DNA from: Geodermatophilus marinus
Lineage (GTDB): Bacteria; Actinomycetota; Actinomycetes; Mycobacteriales; Geodermatophilaceae
NCBI RefSeq assembly: GCF_003428645.1
Contig: NZ_QVQH01000001.1
Coordinates: 310,001 to 374,000, forward strand
DNA: 64,000 nt
Direction of reading: 5' to 3'
In this document: positions 45,332 to 56,754 of the stretch, one piece after another
How the letters are laid out: the number at the start of each line of letters is the position of its first letter
Numbering within the stretch: position 1 is the first letter of the stretch
Position numbers and translations under genes: made by a program
Notes under the pieces: generated by a model
What the model was told of the DNA's origin: nothing
What the model saw: only the letters and a program-made list of their open reading frames with translations
The model's database searches: none

Positions 45332-46162
45332 GTGGGACGAGTCACCAGCCGGACACCCGTGCTCCGCATCCGCGGGGGGTCGCGCACCACCCGGCCGGAC
45401 ACGGTGGCCGCCGAGGAACCGCTGGAGATCCGGCTGGCCGGGACCCCGCTCGCGGTGACCATGCGCACCCCCGGCGACGACTTCGACCTCGTGCACGGCT
45501 TCCTCGCCACCGAGGCCGTCATCGGGTCGGCGGAGGACGTCGCCGCCCTGCGCTACTGCGACTCGGTGGACGCCGACGGGCGCAACACCTACAACGTCGT
45601 CGACGTGGACCTCGCCCCCGGCGTCGAGGCCCCGGACACCGCGCTGGACCGGAACTTCTACACGTCGAGCTCGTGCGGGGTGTGCGGCAAGGCCTCCATC
45701 GACGCCATCCGCACCCGCACCCGCCACGACGTCGCCGGTGACCCGGTGGCGGTGCCGCTGGGCACGCTGCTGGCCCTGCCGGACCGGCTGCGTGCGGCCC
45801 AGCAGGTCTTCGCCAAGACCGGCGGGCTGCACGCGGCGGGGCTGTTCACCGCCGACGGGGAGCTGGTCGCGCTGCGCGAGGACGTCGGGCGGCACAACGC
45901 CGTCGACAAGGTCGTCGGTGACGCGGTCCGCGGCGGGCGGCTGCCGCTGGGCGGGCACGTGCTCGTGGTCAGCGGCCGGGCGAGCTTCGAGCTGACGCAG
46001 AAGGCGGCGATGGCCGGCATCCCGGTGCTCGCGGCCGTCTCGGCGCCGTCGTCCCTGGCCGTGGAGCTGGCCGCCGACGTCGGGATCACCCTGGTCGGCT
46101 TCCTCCGCGGCGACGGCTGCAACGTCTACACCAGGCCGGAGCGGATCGTGCTGCCGGAGTGA
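45332..46162 (+). CDS. fdhD: Sulfurtransferase FdhD, formate dehydrogenase maturation
   Basis: A 276-residue protein. The persulfide-carrying motif CGVCGK is at 115-120. [14 protein letters not shown], the [16 protein letters not shown] segment and [17 protein letters not shown] are hallmark stretches. FdhD passes sulfur from IscS to the molybdenum cofactor of formate dehydrogenase. GTG 45332 lies 8 nt after a TACCGT box. No formate dehydrogenase genes are in the window. Confidence 0.92.
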   Translation: MGRVTSRTPVLRIRGGSRTTRPDTVAAEEPLEIRLAGTPLAVTMRTPGDDFDLVHGFLATEAVIGSAEDVAALRYCDSVDADGRNTYNVVDVDLAPGVEAPDTALDRNFYTSSSCGVCGKASIDAIRTRTRHDVAGDPVAVPLGTLLALPDRLRAAQQVFAKTGGLHAAGLFTADGELVALREDVGRHNAVDKVVGDAVRGGRLPLGGHVLVVSGRASFELTQKAAMAGIPVLAAVSAPSSLAVELAADVGITLVGFLRGDGCNVYTRPERIVLPE

Positions 46163-46306
46163 TGTCGAGCCACTCGGCCACGGGAGCCGCCCCGCGCAGG
46201 TGACGCGAGGAGTGGGGGCCGGAGGCTCCCGCGACGAGCCGTCAGGCAGGGCTCAGCGCCACTGGGGGACGGCACCTGGCCGCGGTGGGAGCGCGGTAGC
46301 GCGACA

Positions 46307-46801
46307 TCAGGCATGGTCGCCGCCGCGCAGCTGGCTGACCACGTGCGGCAGGAGCGGGCCGAGCACCGCCAGGCCGTCGCGCACCCCGCCCGTCGAGCCG
46401 GGCAGGTTGACCACCAGGGTGCGTCCCGCGGTCCCGGCGGTGCCGCGGGAGAGCACCGAGGTGGGCACCTTCCCCTCGCCGTAGCGGCGGACCGCCTCGG
46501 CGATGCCCGGGGCCTCCCGCTCGAGGACGGCGCGGGTGGCCTCCGGCGTCACGTCGGTGGGGGAGAGCCCGGTGCCGCCGGTGGTGAGGACGACGTCCGC
46601 CCCGGAGGCGACCGCCTCGCGCAGCACCGCGGCCAGCGCCTCGACGTCGTCCGGGCGCACGTGCGGGCCCTCGACGGTGAAGCCGAGCTCCCGCAGGCCC
46701 TCGGCGAGCGCGCGGCCGCTGCGGTCCTCGTAGACGCCGGCCGAGGCCCGGTTGGAAGCGGTGACGACGACCGCCCGCGCCCCGGGGGGCAGCTCGCTCA
46801 C
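46307..46801 (-). CDS. mog: Molybdopterin adenylyltransferase
   Basis: A 164-residue MogA/MoaB-type protein. ARAVVVTASNRASAGVYEDR is the N-terminal strand, DVVLTTGGTGLSPTDVTPEA the molybdopterin site, and NLPGSTGGVRDGLAVLGPLL the C-terminal loop. It adenylates molybdopterin before metal insertion by MoeA. The GTG overlaps the moaC stop by 4 bp. The stop is convergent with fdhD across 144 bp in which I see no gene. Confidence 0.9.
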   Translation of the reverse strand: MSELPPGARAVVVTASNRASAGVYEDRSGRALAEGLRELGFTVEGPHVRPDDVEALAAVLREAVASGADVVLTTGGTGLSPTDVTPEATRAVLEREAPGIAEAVRRYGEGKVPTSVLSRGTAGTAGRTLVVNLPGSTGGVRDGLAVLGPLLPHVVSQLRGGDHA

Positions 46802-47271
46802 CGCCGCCACTCCCCGCTCTTGCCGCCGGACTTGGCCAGCAACCGGACGTCGGTGATCGAGGCCCGCGGGTCCACGGCCTTCACCATGTCGACCATCGTC
46901 AGCCCGGCCACGGCGACCGAGGTCAGCGCCTCCATCTCCACCCCGGTGCGGTCCGCGGTGCGGGCGGTGGCGGTGATCTCGACGCCCTCGTCGGTCACCT
47001 CGAGGTCCACGGTGACGCCGTGCAGGGCGATGGGGTGGCACAGGGGGACCAGGTCCGGCGTGCGCTTGGCCCCGGCGATGCCGGCGATGCGGGCCACGGC
47101 CACGGCGTCGCCCTTCGGCACGCCCTCGCCGCGCAGCAGGGCGACCACCTCGGGGCTGCACAGCACCCGGCCGGCGGCGGTCGCCTCGCGGGCGGTGACG
47201 GCCTTGGCGCTGACGTCGACCATGCGGGCGGCGCCGGCCTCGTCGACGTGGGTCAGCCGGGGTCCGGTCAC
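46798..47271 (-). CDS. moaC: Cyclic pyranopterin monophosphate synthase
   Basis: A 157-residue MoaC. RMVDVSAKAVTAREATAAGR, DLVPLCHPIALHGVTVDLEV and GVEMEALTSVAVAGLTMVDM VKA-type sequence identify it, the CHP motif holding the active-site His. It makes cPMP from the MoaA product. The GTG overlaps the moeA stop by 4 bp, and the stop overlaps mog. Confidence 0.94.
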   Translation of the reverse strand: MTGPRLTHVDEAGAARMVDVSAKAVTAREATAAGRVLCSPEVVALLRGEGVPKGDAVAVARIAGIAGAKRTPDLVPLCHPIALHGVTVDLEVTDEGVEITATARTADRTGVEMEALTSVAVAGLTMVDMVKAVDPRASITDVRLLAKSGGKSGEWRR

Positions 47272-48470
47272 TGGAGGGCTCCTTCGATCAGGACGACGTC
47301 GACCGAGGCGCCGGCCGGCAGCTCGGTGACGTCCTCGGGGACGACGACCAGGCAGTTGGCGCGCGCGAGGTGCGCCACCAGGTGCGAGCCGGGCCCGCCG
47401 ACCTGGGAGACCTCCCCGCCCTCGTAGCGGCCCCGGAGGAACTGCCGCCGCCCGGCGGGGGAGCGCAGCGGCGCGGTGAGCCGCGCGGGCGCGCGCAGCC
47501 GGCCGGGGGAGGTGTGCCCGAGCGCCCGGCGCAGGGCCGGCCGGACGAACACCTCGAAGGAGACGAAGGAGCTCACCGGGTTGCCGGGCAGGGTGACCAC
47601 GGGGACGCCGTCCACCGTGCCCGCCCCCTGCGGCCCGCCCGGCTGCATGGCCACCTTGCCGAACTCCACCGTGCCCAGGCCGGCGAAGGCGTCCTTGACC
47701 ACCTCGTAGGCCCCGGCGCTCACCCCGCCGCTGGTGACCAGCAGGTCGGCCCAGCCGAGCTCGGCGCGGACGGTGGTGAGGAACTCGTCGACGTCGTCGG
47801 GCACGAAGTGCAGCCGCCGGGCCTCCCCGCCGGCCTCGGTGACGGCCGCGGCGAGCAGCGTCGAGTTCGACTCGTAGACCTGGCCCGGGAGCAGCGGCTC
47901 GCCGGGCTCGACCAGCTCGCTCCCGGTCGAGAGCACGAGCACCCGCGGCCGGCGCCGCACCACGAGGGCGCGCACCCCCACGGCGGCGGCCAGGCCGAGC
48001 TGGGCGGCGCCGAGCGCGGTGCCCGCGGTGAGCGCCACGGCCCCGGCGGCGATGTCCTCCCCGGCGTGCCGCAGGTGGGTCCCGGCCGCGGGGGCGTCGC
48101 GGACCTCGACGACGTCGGTGCCGCCGTCGGTCAGCTCCACCGGCACGACCACGTCGGCGCCCTCGGGCAGCAGCGCGCCGGTCATGATCCGCTGCACGGT
48201 GCCCGGGGCGAGCGGGCGGACGTCGGTGCGGCCGGCCGGCACGTCGTCGGCGACCGGGAGCCGGACCGGGCCGGGGGAGACCTCCGACCAGCGCGCGGCG
48301 TAGCCGTCCATCGCGGAGTTGTCGAAGCCCGGCAGGGGCACGCGGGCGACGACGTCGCGGGCGAGGACGCGGTGGCGCGCCGCGGCGAGCGGGACCTCCT
48401 CCTCGGGCAGCGGCGGCAGCAGCGCCGCCACGGCGGCCTGGTGTTCCTCGACGGTGCGCACGGGGCACAT
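47268..48470 (-). CDS. moeA: Molybdopterin molybdenumtransferase
   Basis: A 400-residue MoeA. PLPGFDNSAMDGYA opens the family signature, MTGALLPEGADVVVPVE and RVLVLSTGSELVEPGEPL follow, and TSGGVSAGAYEVVKD and LPGNPVSSFVSFEVFVRPAL mark the molybdate-inserting domain. It inserts Mo into adenylylated molybdopterin. First gene of moeA-moaC-mog. ATG 48470 is used; GTG 48461 is possible. Confidence 0.94.
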   Translation of the reverse strand: MCPVRTVEEHQAAVAALLPPLPEEEVPLAAARHRVLARDVVARVPLPGFDNSAMDGYAARWSEVSPGPVRLPVADDVPAGRTDVRPLAPGTVQRIMTGALLPEGADVVVPVELTDGGTDVVEVRDAPAAGTHLRHAGEDIAAGAVALTAGTALGAAQLGLAAAVGVRALVVRRRPRVLVLSTGSELVEPGEPLLPGQVYESNSTLLAAAVTEAGGEARRLHFVPDDVDEFLTTVRAELGWADLLVTSGGVSAGAYEVVKDAFAGLGTVEFGKVAMQPGGPQGAGTVDGVPVVTLPGNPVSSFVSFEVFVRPALRRALGHTSPGRLRAPARLTAPLRSPAGRRQFLRGRYEGGEVSQVGGPGSHLVAHLARANCLVVVPEDVTELPAGASVDVVLIEGALQ

Positions 48471-48513
48471 CCTGTCCGATCGCGAGCGGGGCCACCGCGG
48501 GGCGGGAGGGCGC

Positions 48514-48744
48514 GTGGCCGACGTCGTGGTGCTGGGCCAGGTCGGCCGGGACCCGGTCGACCCGACCGGCGGCGGGGACTCCTGCGTGGCCGCGCTCACC
48601 ACCGCGGTGCTCGGTGGCGCCGCCCCGGCCGACGCCGCCTGGGCTGCCTCCGCGGCCGTGACCGGCACCGTCCGGCGGCTGGGCGGCCGACCGGCGCCGT
48701 CCCCGGAGTGCCTCGCGCAGGTGGTCCGCGCCCACCGCCGATAG
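48514..48744 (+). pseudogene. Remnant of a PfkB/ribokinase-family sugar kinase with internal deletion
   Basis: Only 76 codons remain. The first 13 residues, VADVVVLGQVGRD, look like the first strand of a ribokinase-type enzyme. They run straight into VDPTGGGDSCVAALTTAVLG, the second PfkB signature with the catalytic Asp, and the usual C-terminal TVRRLGGRPAPSPE. The sugar-binding and lid regions, about 200 residues, are missing. Start (GTG after GGGAGGG) and frame are intact, so the deletion was in frame. The product cannot be a kinase. Stop TAG. Confidence 0.7.
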
Positions 48745-48785
48745 TCTCCGGCCCAGCGGCGGGGGCGAGGAGCGGAGGACCGGGC

Positions 48786-49280
48786 ATGGCCGAGTACGAC
48801 CGGATGCTGGCGGCCAACGAGGCGTGGGCGCAGCAGTTCCCCGGTGAGCTGCCGGTCGCGCCCGCGCGGAAGGTGGCCGTGGTCGCCTGCATGGACTCCC
48901 GCATGCCGCTGTTCCCGCTGCTCGGCCTCGCGGTCGGCGACGCGCACGTGATCCGCAACGCCGGCGGCGTGGTCACCGACGACACGGTCCGGTCGCTGAC
49001 CATCTCGCAGCACCTGCTCGGCACGCGGGAGATCGTGCTGGTCCACCACACCGACTGCGGCCTGCAGAAGACCGACGACGCGTCCTTCGCCGACCTGGTC
49101 GAGCAGGTCACCGGGCACCGCCCGCCGTGGCCGGCGCGCGCGTTCACCGATGTCGAGGAGGACGTGCGCACCTCGATCCGGCTGCTCCGCGAGAGCCCGT
49201 TCCTGCTCTCCCGCGACATCTGCGGCACCGTCTACGACGTGTCCACCGGGCGCCTGCGCCGGGTCGCGGCCGACGGCTGA
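48786..49280 (+). CDS. Beta-class carbonic anhydrase
   Basis: A 164-residue enzyme for reversible hydration of CO2. Zinc ligands C35 (ACMDSR), H88 and C91 (VHHTDCG) and the D37-R39 dyad are present. Length and the [17 protein letters not shown] motif match the short plant-type beta CAs of actinobacteria. ATG preceded by GGAGGACCGGGC. It might supply bicarbonate for carboxylations. Confidence 0.93.
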   Translation: MAEYDRMLAANEAWAQQFPGELPVAPARKVAVVACMDSRMPLFPLLGLAVGDAHVIRNAGGVVTDDTVRSLTISQHLLGTREIVLVHHTDCGLQKTDDASFADLVEQVTGHRPPWPARAFTDVEEDVRTSIRLLRESPFLLSRDICGTVYDVSTGRLRRVAADG

Positions 49281-49312
49281 GCCGGCCCGTCGGGAGGCCG
49301 GCCGGGCGCTGG

Positions 49313-49318
49313 TATCGT
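49313..49318 (+). promoter_or_regulatory. Likely -10 box of the rplM-rpsI promoter
   Basis: TATCGT lies 107 nt before rplM. Its -35 region is weak. The leader holds a GC-rich hairpin (GCGCGCGGGCC against GGTGCCCGCGCGG). Confidence 0.4.
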
Positions 49319-49425
49319 CGTCGGCTGGCGCGCGGGCCGGCTGGTGCCCGCGCGGCCGCACCACGTCTCCCGTGCTCGGCGAGGCGATCCCACCAGCCGC
49401 TCCCGACGACGACGGAGGACGCGCC

Positions 49426-49869
49426 GTGCGCACGTACTCGCCCAAGCCCGGTGAGGTCACCCGGGCCTGGCACGTCATCGACGCCACGGACGTGGTGCTC
49501 GGTCGACTCGCCAGCCAGACCGCTGTCCTGCTCCGCGGCAAGCACAAGCCGCAGTACGCCCCGCACGTGGACGTCGGCGACTTCGTCGTCATCGTCAACG
49601 CCGGCAAGGTCGCCCTGACCGGGTCGAAGCGGGACGAGAAGGTCGCCTACCGGCACTCCGGCTACCCGGGCGGCCTCAAGACGATCCCCGTCGGCGACCA
49701 GTTGCGGACCCACCCCGACCGCGTCGTCGAGCGCGCCGTCAAGGGGATGCTGCCGCACAACAGCCTGGGCCGGCAGATGCTCAAGAAGCTGAAGGTGTAC
49801 GCCGGGCCCGAGCACCCGCACGCCGCTCAGCAGCCCCAGCCCTTCGAGATCAAGCAGGTGGCCCAGTGA
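49426..49869 (+). CDS. rplM: 50S ribosomal protein L13
   Basis: A 147-residue L13: [26 protein letters not shown]-type start, [20 protein letters not shown] and [20 protein letters not shown]. Early assembly protein of the 50S. GTG follows GACGGAGGAC. Overlaps rpsI by 4 bp. Confidence 0.97.
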   Translation: MRTYSPKPGEVTRAWHVIDATDVVLGRLASQTAVLLRGKHKPQYAPHVDVGDFVVIVNAGKVALTGSKRDEKVAYRHSGYPGGLKTIPVGDQLRTHPDRVVERAVKGMLPHNSLGRQMLKKLKVYAGPEHPHAAQQPQPFEIKQVAQ

Positions 49870-50285
49870 CGACCGCCCTCAACGTGACCGACGCCGAGGG
49901 GCGTCCGGTGCAGACCGTCGGCCGCCGCAAGGAGGCCGTGGTGCGCGTCCGGCTCCTGCCGGGCACCGGCCAGTTCCGCCTCAACGGCCGGACCATCGAG
50001 CAGTACTTCCCGAACAAGGTGCACCAGCAGCTCATCCGCGAGCCGCTGGTCACCGTGGAGCGGGCCGAGCAGTACGACGTCGTCGGCATCCTCCGGGGCG
50101 GCGGCGTCAGCGGGCAGGCCGGCGCGCTGCGCCTGGCCATCGCCCGGGCGCTCGTCGAGGTCGACGCCGAGGACCGCCCGGCCCTGAAGAAGGCCGGCTT
50201 CCTCACCCGCGACGCCCGCGTCACCGAGCGCAAGAAGTACGGCCTGAAGAAGGCCCGCAAGGCGCCTCAGTACTCGAAGCGCTGA
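49866..50285 (+). CDS. rpsI: 30S ribosomal protein S9
   Basis: A 139-residue S9: [40 protein letters not shown] and the C-terminal tail [12 protein letters not shown] that touches P-site tRNA. GTG coupled to rplM. Confidence 0.97.
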   Translation: MTTALNVTDAEGRPVQTVGRRKEAVVRVRLLPGTGQFRLNGRTIEQYFPNKVHQQLIREPLVTVERAEQYDVVGILRGGGVSGQAGALRLAIARALVEVDAEDRPALKKAGFLTRDARVTERKKYGLKKARKAPQYSKR

Positions 50286-50296
50286 CCGGTACGTCC

Positions 50297-51640
50297 GTGG
50301 GTCGCCTCTTCGGGACCGACGGCGTCCGGGGTCGGGCCAACGCCGACCTCACGCCGGAGTTGGCCCTCGCGGTGGCACGTGCCGCCGCAGGCGTGCTCGC
50401 CGACCGCGACGGGACGGGGCGTCCCGTCGCGGTCGTCGGCCGCGACCCCCGCGCCAGCGGGGAGATGCTCGAGGCCGCCGTCGTGGCCGGCCTCGCCAGC
50501 GCCGGTGCCGAGGTGCTGCGCGCCGGGGTGCTGCCCACCCCGGCGATCGCGCACCTGACCGCGCACACCGGCGCCGACCTCGGCGTGATGATCTCCGCCA
50601 GCCACAACCCGATGCCCGACAACGGCATCAAGCTGTTCAGCCGGGGCGGGCACAAGCTGCCCGACGCCGTCGAGGCCGCCATCGAGGAGACGGTCACGGG
50701 CGGGGACGCCGCGGGGCCCCGCCCGACCGGTGCCGCGGTGGGCCGCGTCCGGGACCTCACCGACGCCACCGCGGCCTACGTCGAGCACCTGCTCGCGACC
50801 GTTCCCCGGCCGCTCACCGGGCTCACCCTCGTCGTCGACTGCGCCCACGGCGCGGCGGCGGCGTGCGCCCCCGACGTCTACCGCCGCGCCGGGGCCACCG
50901 TGCACGTCATCGGTGGCGAGCCCGACGGCTGGAACATCAACGACGGCATCGGCTCCACGCACCTCGGGCCCCTCACCGAGGCGGTGCGCGCCCACGGCGC
51001 CGACGTCGGCATCGCGCACGACGGCGACGCCGACCGCTGCCTGGCGGTGTCGGCCACCGGGGAGCAGGTGGACGGCGACGCGATCCTCGCCGTGTGCGCC
51101 CTCGACCTGAAGGAGCGGGGCGCGCTCGCGGAGGACACCGTGGTCGCCACGGTGATGAGCAACCTCGGGTTCCACCACACGATGCGCGACGCCGAGATCG
51201 CGGTGCACACCACCGCCGTCGGCGACCGGTACGTGCTGGAGGCGCTGCGCACCCGCGGGCTCTCGCTGGGCGGCGAGCAGAGCGGGCACCTCGTCTTCCT
51301 CGAGCACGCGACCACCGGCGACGGCCTGCTCACCGGGCTGACCCTGCTCTCGCGCATGGCCGGCACGGGGGCCTCGCTGGCCGAGCTGGCCTCGGTCGTG
51401 CAGCGCCTGCCGCAGACCCTGGTCAACGTCCCGGTGACCGACCGCATGGCGGTCGTGGAGAGCGAGGAGGTCGCCGCCGCCGTGAACGCCGTGGAGGCCG
51501 AGCTGGGGGACGACGGCCGGGTCCTGCTGCGGCCCTCGGGCACCGAGCAGCTGGTCCGGGTCATGGTGGAGGCGCCCACCCAGGAGGCGGCCGAGGCGGT
51601 GGCCGCCCGGCTGGCCGGGGTCGTCGCGCGCTGCTCCTGA
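50297..51640 (+). CDS. glmM: Phosphoglucosamine mutase
   Basis: A 447-residue alpha-D-phosphohexomutase converting glucosamine-6-P to glucosamine-1-P for UDP-GlcNAc and peptidoglycan. The phosphoserine is S102 in [17 protein letters not shown]. The metal loop is [10 protein letters not shown], and [10 protein letters not shown] and [14 protein letters not shown] are the sugar- and phosphate-binding loops. GTG only 11 nt after rpsI, as in other actinobacteria. Confidence 0.96.
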   Translation: MGRLFGTDGVRGRANADLTPELALAVARAAAGVLADRDGTGRPVAVVGRDPRASGEMLEAAVVAGLASAGAEVLRAGVLPTPAIAHLTAHTGADLGVMISASHNPMPDNGIKLFSRGGHKLPDAVEAAIEETVTGGDAAGPRPTGAAVGRVRDLTDATAAYVEHLLATVPRPLTGLTLVVDCAHGAAAACAPDVYRRAGATVHVIGGEPDGWNINDGIGSTHLGPLTEAVRAHGADVGIAHDGDADRCLAVSATGEQVDGDAILAVCALDLKERGALAEDTVVATVMSNLGFHHTMRDAEIAVHTTAVGDRYVLEALRTRGLSLGGEQSGHLVFLEHATTGDGLLTGLTLLSRMAGTGASLAELASVVQRLPQTLVNVPVTDRMAVVESEEVAAAVNAVEAELGDDGRVLLRPSGTEQLVRVMVEAPTQEAAEAVAARLAGVVARCS

Positions 51641-51641
51641 C

Positions 51642-51669
51642 CCCCCGGGGCGACCGGCCGCCCCGGGGG
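51642..51669 (+). terminator. Hairpin after glmM
   Basis: CCCCCGGGGCG (51642-51652) pairs with CGCCCCGGGGG (51659-51669). It begins 2 nt after the stop of glmM. Confidence 0.75.
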
Positions 51670-51761
51670 TGACCCGTGGGACGGCTGCGGGGCGAGGGGG
51701 CCGAGTGCCTCCCCCGGGGAGTGCCGCGGCCGTGTCGGACGGATCGGTCCGGCACCGCCGG

Positions 51762-51767
51762 TACCGT
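51762..51767 (+). promoter_or_regulatory. -10 box of glmS, leaderless arrangement
   Basis: TACCGT ends 7 nt before the glmS ATG at 51775, and no ribosome binding site precedes that ATG. Confidence 0.55.
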
Positions 51768-51774
51768 GGGCCCA

Positions 51775-53628
<1,854 letters not shown>

Positions 53629-53631
<3 letters not shown>

Positions 53632-53697
53632 AAGGACCCCGCCGATGATCAGGTGAGCTGGTCATCGGGGGTCCTGGCTCACCACCGGTGCTGAGCC
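53629..53697 (+). repeat. Variant dispersed palindrome after glmS
   Basis: TAGAAGGACCCC starts with the glmS stop. AGGACCCC (53633-53640) pairs with GGGGTCCT (53668-53675), and CCGATGA (53642-53648) with TCATCGG (53662-53668). The centre is different from the other copies and contains ATGATCA. A second small hairpin GGCTCA/TGAGCC follows (53676-53697). Confidence 0.7.
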
Positions 53698-53781
53698 AGG
53701 ACCTGCAACGGTGAGCCAGGACGCCGGCCCGGCGCGTCACCAGGCTGCGCGGGCGGGACGGCGGCACGGCAGACTGGCGGC

Positions 53782-54168
53782 GTGGTCATCGGGGTGGGCA
53801 TCGACGTCGTCCCGGTGGCCCGGTTCGCCGAGTCGCTGGCCCGCACCCCGGCGCTGCGCGACCGGCTGTTCACGCCCGCCGAGCAGCGGACGCCCGCCGG
53901 CTCGGACCGCACCGGCGAGTCGCTGGCCGCCCGGTTCGCGGCCAAGGAGGCCGTGGCCAAGGCGCTCGGCGCGCCCGGCGGCCTGCAGTGGCACGACGCC
54001 GAGGTCACCGTCGGCGAGCGCGGCCGCCCGCACCTGGTGGTGCGCGGCACCGTCGCCGCGCGGGCCGCGCAGCTGGGCGTGACCGAGTGGCACCTGTCCC
54101 TGAGCCACGACGGCGGCATCGCCTCGGCGGTGGTCGTCGCCGAGGGCCGCACCGGGGAGGTCGCGTGA
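53782..54168 (+). CDS. acpS: Holo-[acyl-carrier-protein] synthase
   Basis: A 128-residue phosphopantetheinyl transferase that activates acyl carrier protein. [12 protein letters not shown] holds the metal Asp, and [16 protein letters not shown] the KEA motif; [14 protein letters not shown] is the third. GTG 53782. The stop overlaps nnrD by 4 bp. Confidence 0.95.
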   Translation: MVIGVGIDVVPVARFAESLARTPALRDRLFTPAEQRTPAGSDRTGESLAARFAAKEAVAKALGAPGGLQWHDAEVTVGERGRPHLVVRGTVAARAAQLGVTEWHLSLSHDGGIASAVVVAEGRTGEVA

Positions 54169-55589
54169 GGGGCCTGCACACCGCCGCGGAGGTCCGCGCC
54201 GCGGAGGAGCCGGTGCTGGCCGCCACCCCCGAGGGCGCGCTCATGCAGCGCGCGGCCACCGGGCTGGCCACCGCGTGCCTGGACCTGCTGGGCCGGTGCT
54301 ACGGCGTCCGCGTCACCGCGCTGGTCGGGGCCGGCAACAACGGCGGCGACGCGCTGTTCGCCGGCGCGCTGCTGGCCCGCCGCGGCGCGCGGGTCACCGC
54401 CGTCCTCCTCGACGCCGACCGCGCGCACCCCGCCGGGCTGGCCGCGCTGCGCGCCGCCGGCGGGCGGGTGACCGGTCCGGGCGGGCCGACCGGCCTGGAG
54501 CGCGCGGACCTCGTGCTCGACGGGATCGTCGGCATCGGCGGCACCGGCGGGCTGCGCGGGCCCGCGGTGGCGCTGGTCGCCGCCGCGGCCGCCGGCCCCG
54601 GGCTCATGGTCGCCGTCGACGTCCCCAGCGGGGTCGACGCCACCACGGGGGCGGTGCCCGGGGCGGCGTTCCCCGCCCAGCACACGGTGACCTTCGGTGC
54701 CGTCAAGGCGGGCCTGGTCGTCGGGGCCGGGCGCGGGTACGCCGGCACCGTCCACCTCGTCGACCTCGGCCTGGAGCTGCCGCCGGCCGGCCTCTCCCAG
54801 TTCGCCGACGCCGACGTCGCCGACCGGCTGCCCGCGCCGGCCCCCGACGACGACAAGTACTCGCAGGGCGTCGTCGGCATCGTGGCCGGCTCGGCCACCT
54901 ACCCGGGCGCCGCCGTCCTCTGCACCGGCGCGGCGCTGCGGACCCGGCCCGGCCTGGTCCGGTACGCGGGCACCGCGGCCGACGGCGTCCGCTCGGCGTG
55001 GCCGGAGACGATCGTGACCGAGGGGCGCCCCGGGGACGCCGGCCGGGTCCAGGCCTGGGTCGTCGGGCCGGGCGTGGGCACCGACGAGGACGCGCGCAGC
55101 GTCCTGGCCGAGGTGCTGGCCACCGACCTGCCGGTGCTGCTGGACGCCGACGCCCTCACGATGGCCGCGCAGGACCCCGACCTCGTGCGGGGCCGGTCGG
55201 CGCCGACCGTGCTCACCCCCCACGACCGCGAGTTCGCCCGCTTCGGGCGGGAGCCCGGGCCCGACCGCGTCGGCGCGGCGCGGACCCTGGCGGCCGACCT
55301 GGGCGCCGTCGTCCTGCTCAAGGGGGACGCGACCGTGGTCGCCGACCCCGGCGGGCGGGCGTTCGTGAACGGCACCGGCACGTCGTGGCTGGCCACCGCG
55401 GGCACGGGTGACGTGCTCTCCGGCATCGCCGGCGCCGTGCTCGCCACCGGGCTGGACCCGGCCGAGGCGGCGGCGACCGCCGCCCACCTGCACGGGCGGG
55501 TCGGGCAGGTGGCCGCCGAGCGCGGGCCGCTGCTCGCCGGGGACCTGGTGCGCCGCCTCCCCGAGACCCTGGCCCGCCTGCGCCGGTGA
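54165..55589 (+). CDS. nnr: Bifunctional NAD(P)H-hydrate repair enzyme (epimerase + dehydratase)
   Basis: A 474-residue fusion. The N-terminal YjeF/epimerase part has [20 protein letters not shown] and [20 protein letters not shown]. The C-terminal ADP-dependent dehydratase has [51 protein letters not shown] and the [23 protein letters not shown]-type site. Together they repair hydrated NADH. Coupled to acpS by GTGA. Followed after 28 nt by alr. Confidence 0.95.
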   Translation: MRGLHTAAEVRAAEEPVLAATPEGALMQRAATGLATACLDLLGRCYGVRVTALVGAGNNGGDALFAGALLARRGARVTAVLLDADRAHPAGLAALRAAGGRVTGPGGPTGLERADLVLDGIVGIGGTGGLRGPAVALVAAAAAGPGLMVAVDVPSGVDATTGAVPGAAFPAQHTVTFGAVKAGLVVGAGRGYAGTVHLVDLGLELPPAGLSQFADADVADRLPAPAPDDDKYSQGVVGIVAGSATYPGAAVLCTGAALRTRPGLVRYAGTAADGVRSAWPETIVTEGRPGDAGRVQAWVVGPGVGTDEDARSVLAEVLATDLPVLLDADALTMAAQDPDLVRGRSAPTVLTPHDREFARFGREPGPDRVGAARTLAADLGAVVLLKGDATVVADPGGRAFVNGTGTSWLATAGTGDVLSGIAGAVLATGLDPAEAAATAAHLHGRVGQVAAERGPLLAGDLVRRLPETLARLRR

Positions 55590-55617
55590 TCCCGGCGGGC
55601 CTGGGAGGATCGACCCC

Positions 55618-56754
55618 GTGACCCACCCCGTCCGCGCCGAGGTGGTCGTCGACCTCGACGCCATCGCCGCCAACACCGCCGTGCTCCGCGAGCGGGTCGG
55701 CCGGCCGCTCATGGCGGTGGTCAAGGCCGACGGGTACGGCCACGGCATGGTGCCCGCCGCCCGCGCCGCGCTCGCCGGCGGCGCCGACGCCCTCGGGGTC
55801 GCCGTCGTCGAGGAGGCCCTGGCGCTGCGCGCGGCCGGGATCACCGCGCCGGTGCTGGCCTGGCTCAACGGGCCGGGGGAGGACCTGGCGGCGGCGCTGG
55901 CCGCCGACGTCGAGGTCTCGGTCAACGCGGTGTGGGGGCTCGAGGAGGCCGTCGCCGCCGCCCGGGCCGCCGGCCGCACCGCCCGGCTGCACCTCAAGGT
56001 CGACACCGGCCTCTCCCGCGGCGGGGCGACGCCCGACCAGTGGCCGGCCCTGGTGGCCGCCGCCGCCCGCGCGCAGGCCGACGGCGAGGTCGAGGTGGTC
56101 GGGCTGTGGAGCCACCTGGCCTACGCCGACGCACCCACGCACCCGACGATCGGGCTGCAGGTGGGCGTGTTCGAGGAGGCCGTGGTGATCGCGCGGGACG
56201 CCGGGCTGACCGGGGCGCGCCGGCACCTGGCCAACTCCGCGGCCACCGTGGCGCTGCCGCACACCTGGTTCGACATGGTGCGGCCCGGGGTGGCCGTCTA
56301 CGGGCTGGACCCCCTCGGTGGCGACCCCGCCGTCCACGGTCTGCGCCCGGCCATGACCGTCCAGGCGCGCGTCATGCTGACCAAGCGGGTGCCGGCCGGG
56401 GCGGGGGTCTCCTACGGGCACACCTACGCGCCGGAGCGGGAGACGACGCTGGCCGTCGTGCCGGTGGGCTACGCCGACGGCGTCCCGCGGGCGGCCGGGA
56501 ACCGGGCCCCGGTGCTCGCCGCCGGGGCGCACCGGACCATCGCCGGCCGGGTGTGCATGGACCAGTTCGTGCTCGACGTCGGCGACGACGCGGTGGCCCC
56601 CGGCGACCGGGTGGTGCTGTGGGGGCCGGGCACCGGCGGGGAGCCCACGGCGCAGCAGTGGGCCGACGCCGTCGACACCATCCACTACGAGCTGGTCGCC
56701 CGCATCGGCGGGCGCTTCGCGCGCCGGCACGTCGGCTCGGCCGGCGCCGTCTGA
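55618..56754 (+). CDS. alr: Alanine racemase
   Basis: A 378-residue PLP enzyme that supplies D-alanine for peptidoglycan. The PLP lysine is K36 in MAVVKADGYGHG. The second base is Y266 in GVSYGHTY. HLKVDTGLSRGG and RVCMDQFVLDVG are conserved substrate and dimer segments. GTG at 55618. The stop TGA shares its A with the next ATG. Confidence 0.96.
   Translation: MTHPVRAEVVVDLDAIAANTAVLRERVGRPLMAVVKADGYGHGMVPAARAALAGGADALGVAVVEEALALRAAGITAPVLAWLNGPGEDLAAALAADVEVSVNAVWGLEEAVAAARAAGRTARLHLKVDTGLSRGGATPDQWPALVAAAARAQADGEVEVVGLWSHLAYADAPTHPTIGLQVGVFEEAVVIARDAGLTGARRHLANSAATVALPHTWFDMVRPGVAVYGLDPLGGDPAVHGLRPAMTVQARVMLTKRVPAGAGVSYGHTYAPERETTLAVVPVGYADGVPRAAGNRAPVLAAGAHRTIAGRVCMDQFVLDVGDDAVAPGDRVVLWGPGTGGEPTAQQWADAVDTIHYELVARIGGRFARRHVGSAGAV

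Noticed and set aside
46163-46306. A gene between fdhD and mog
   Set aside because: The 144-bp convergent gap has no frame with a start and binding site; it is probably a terminator area.
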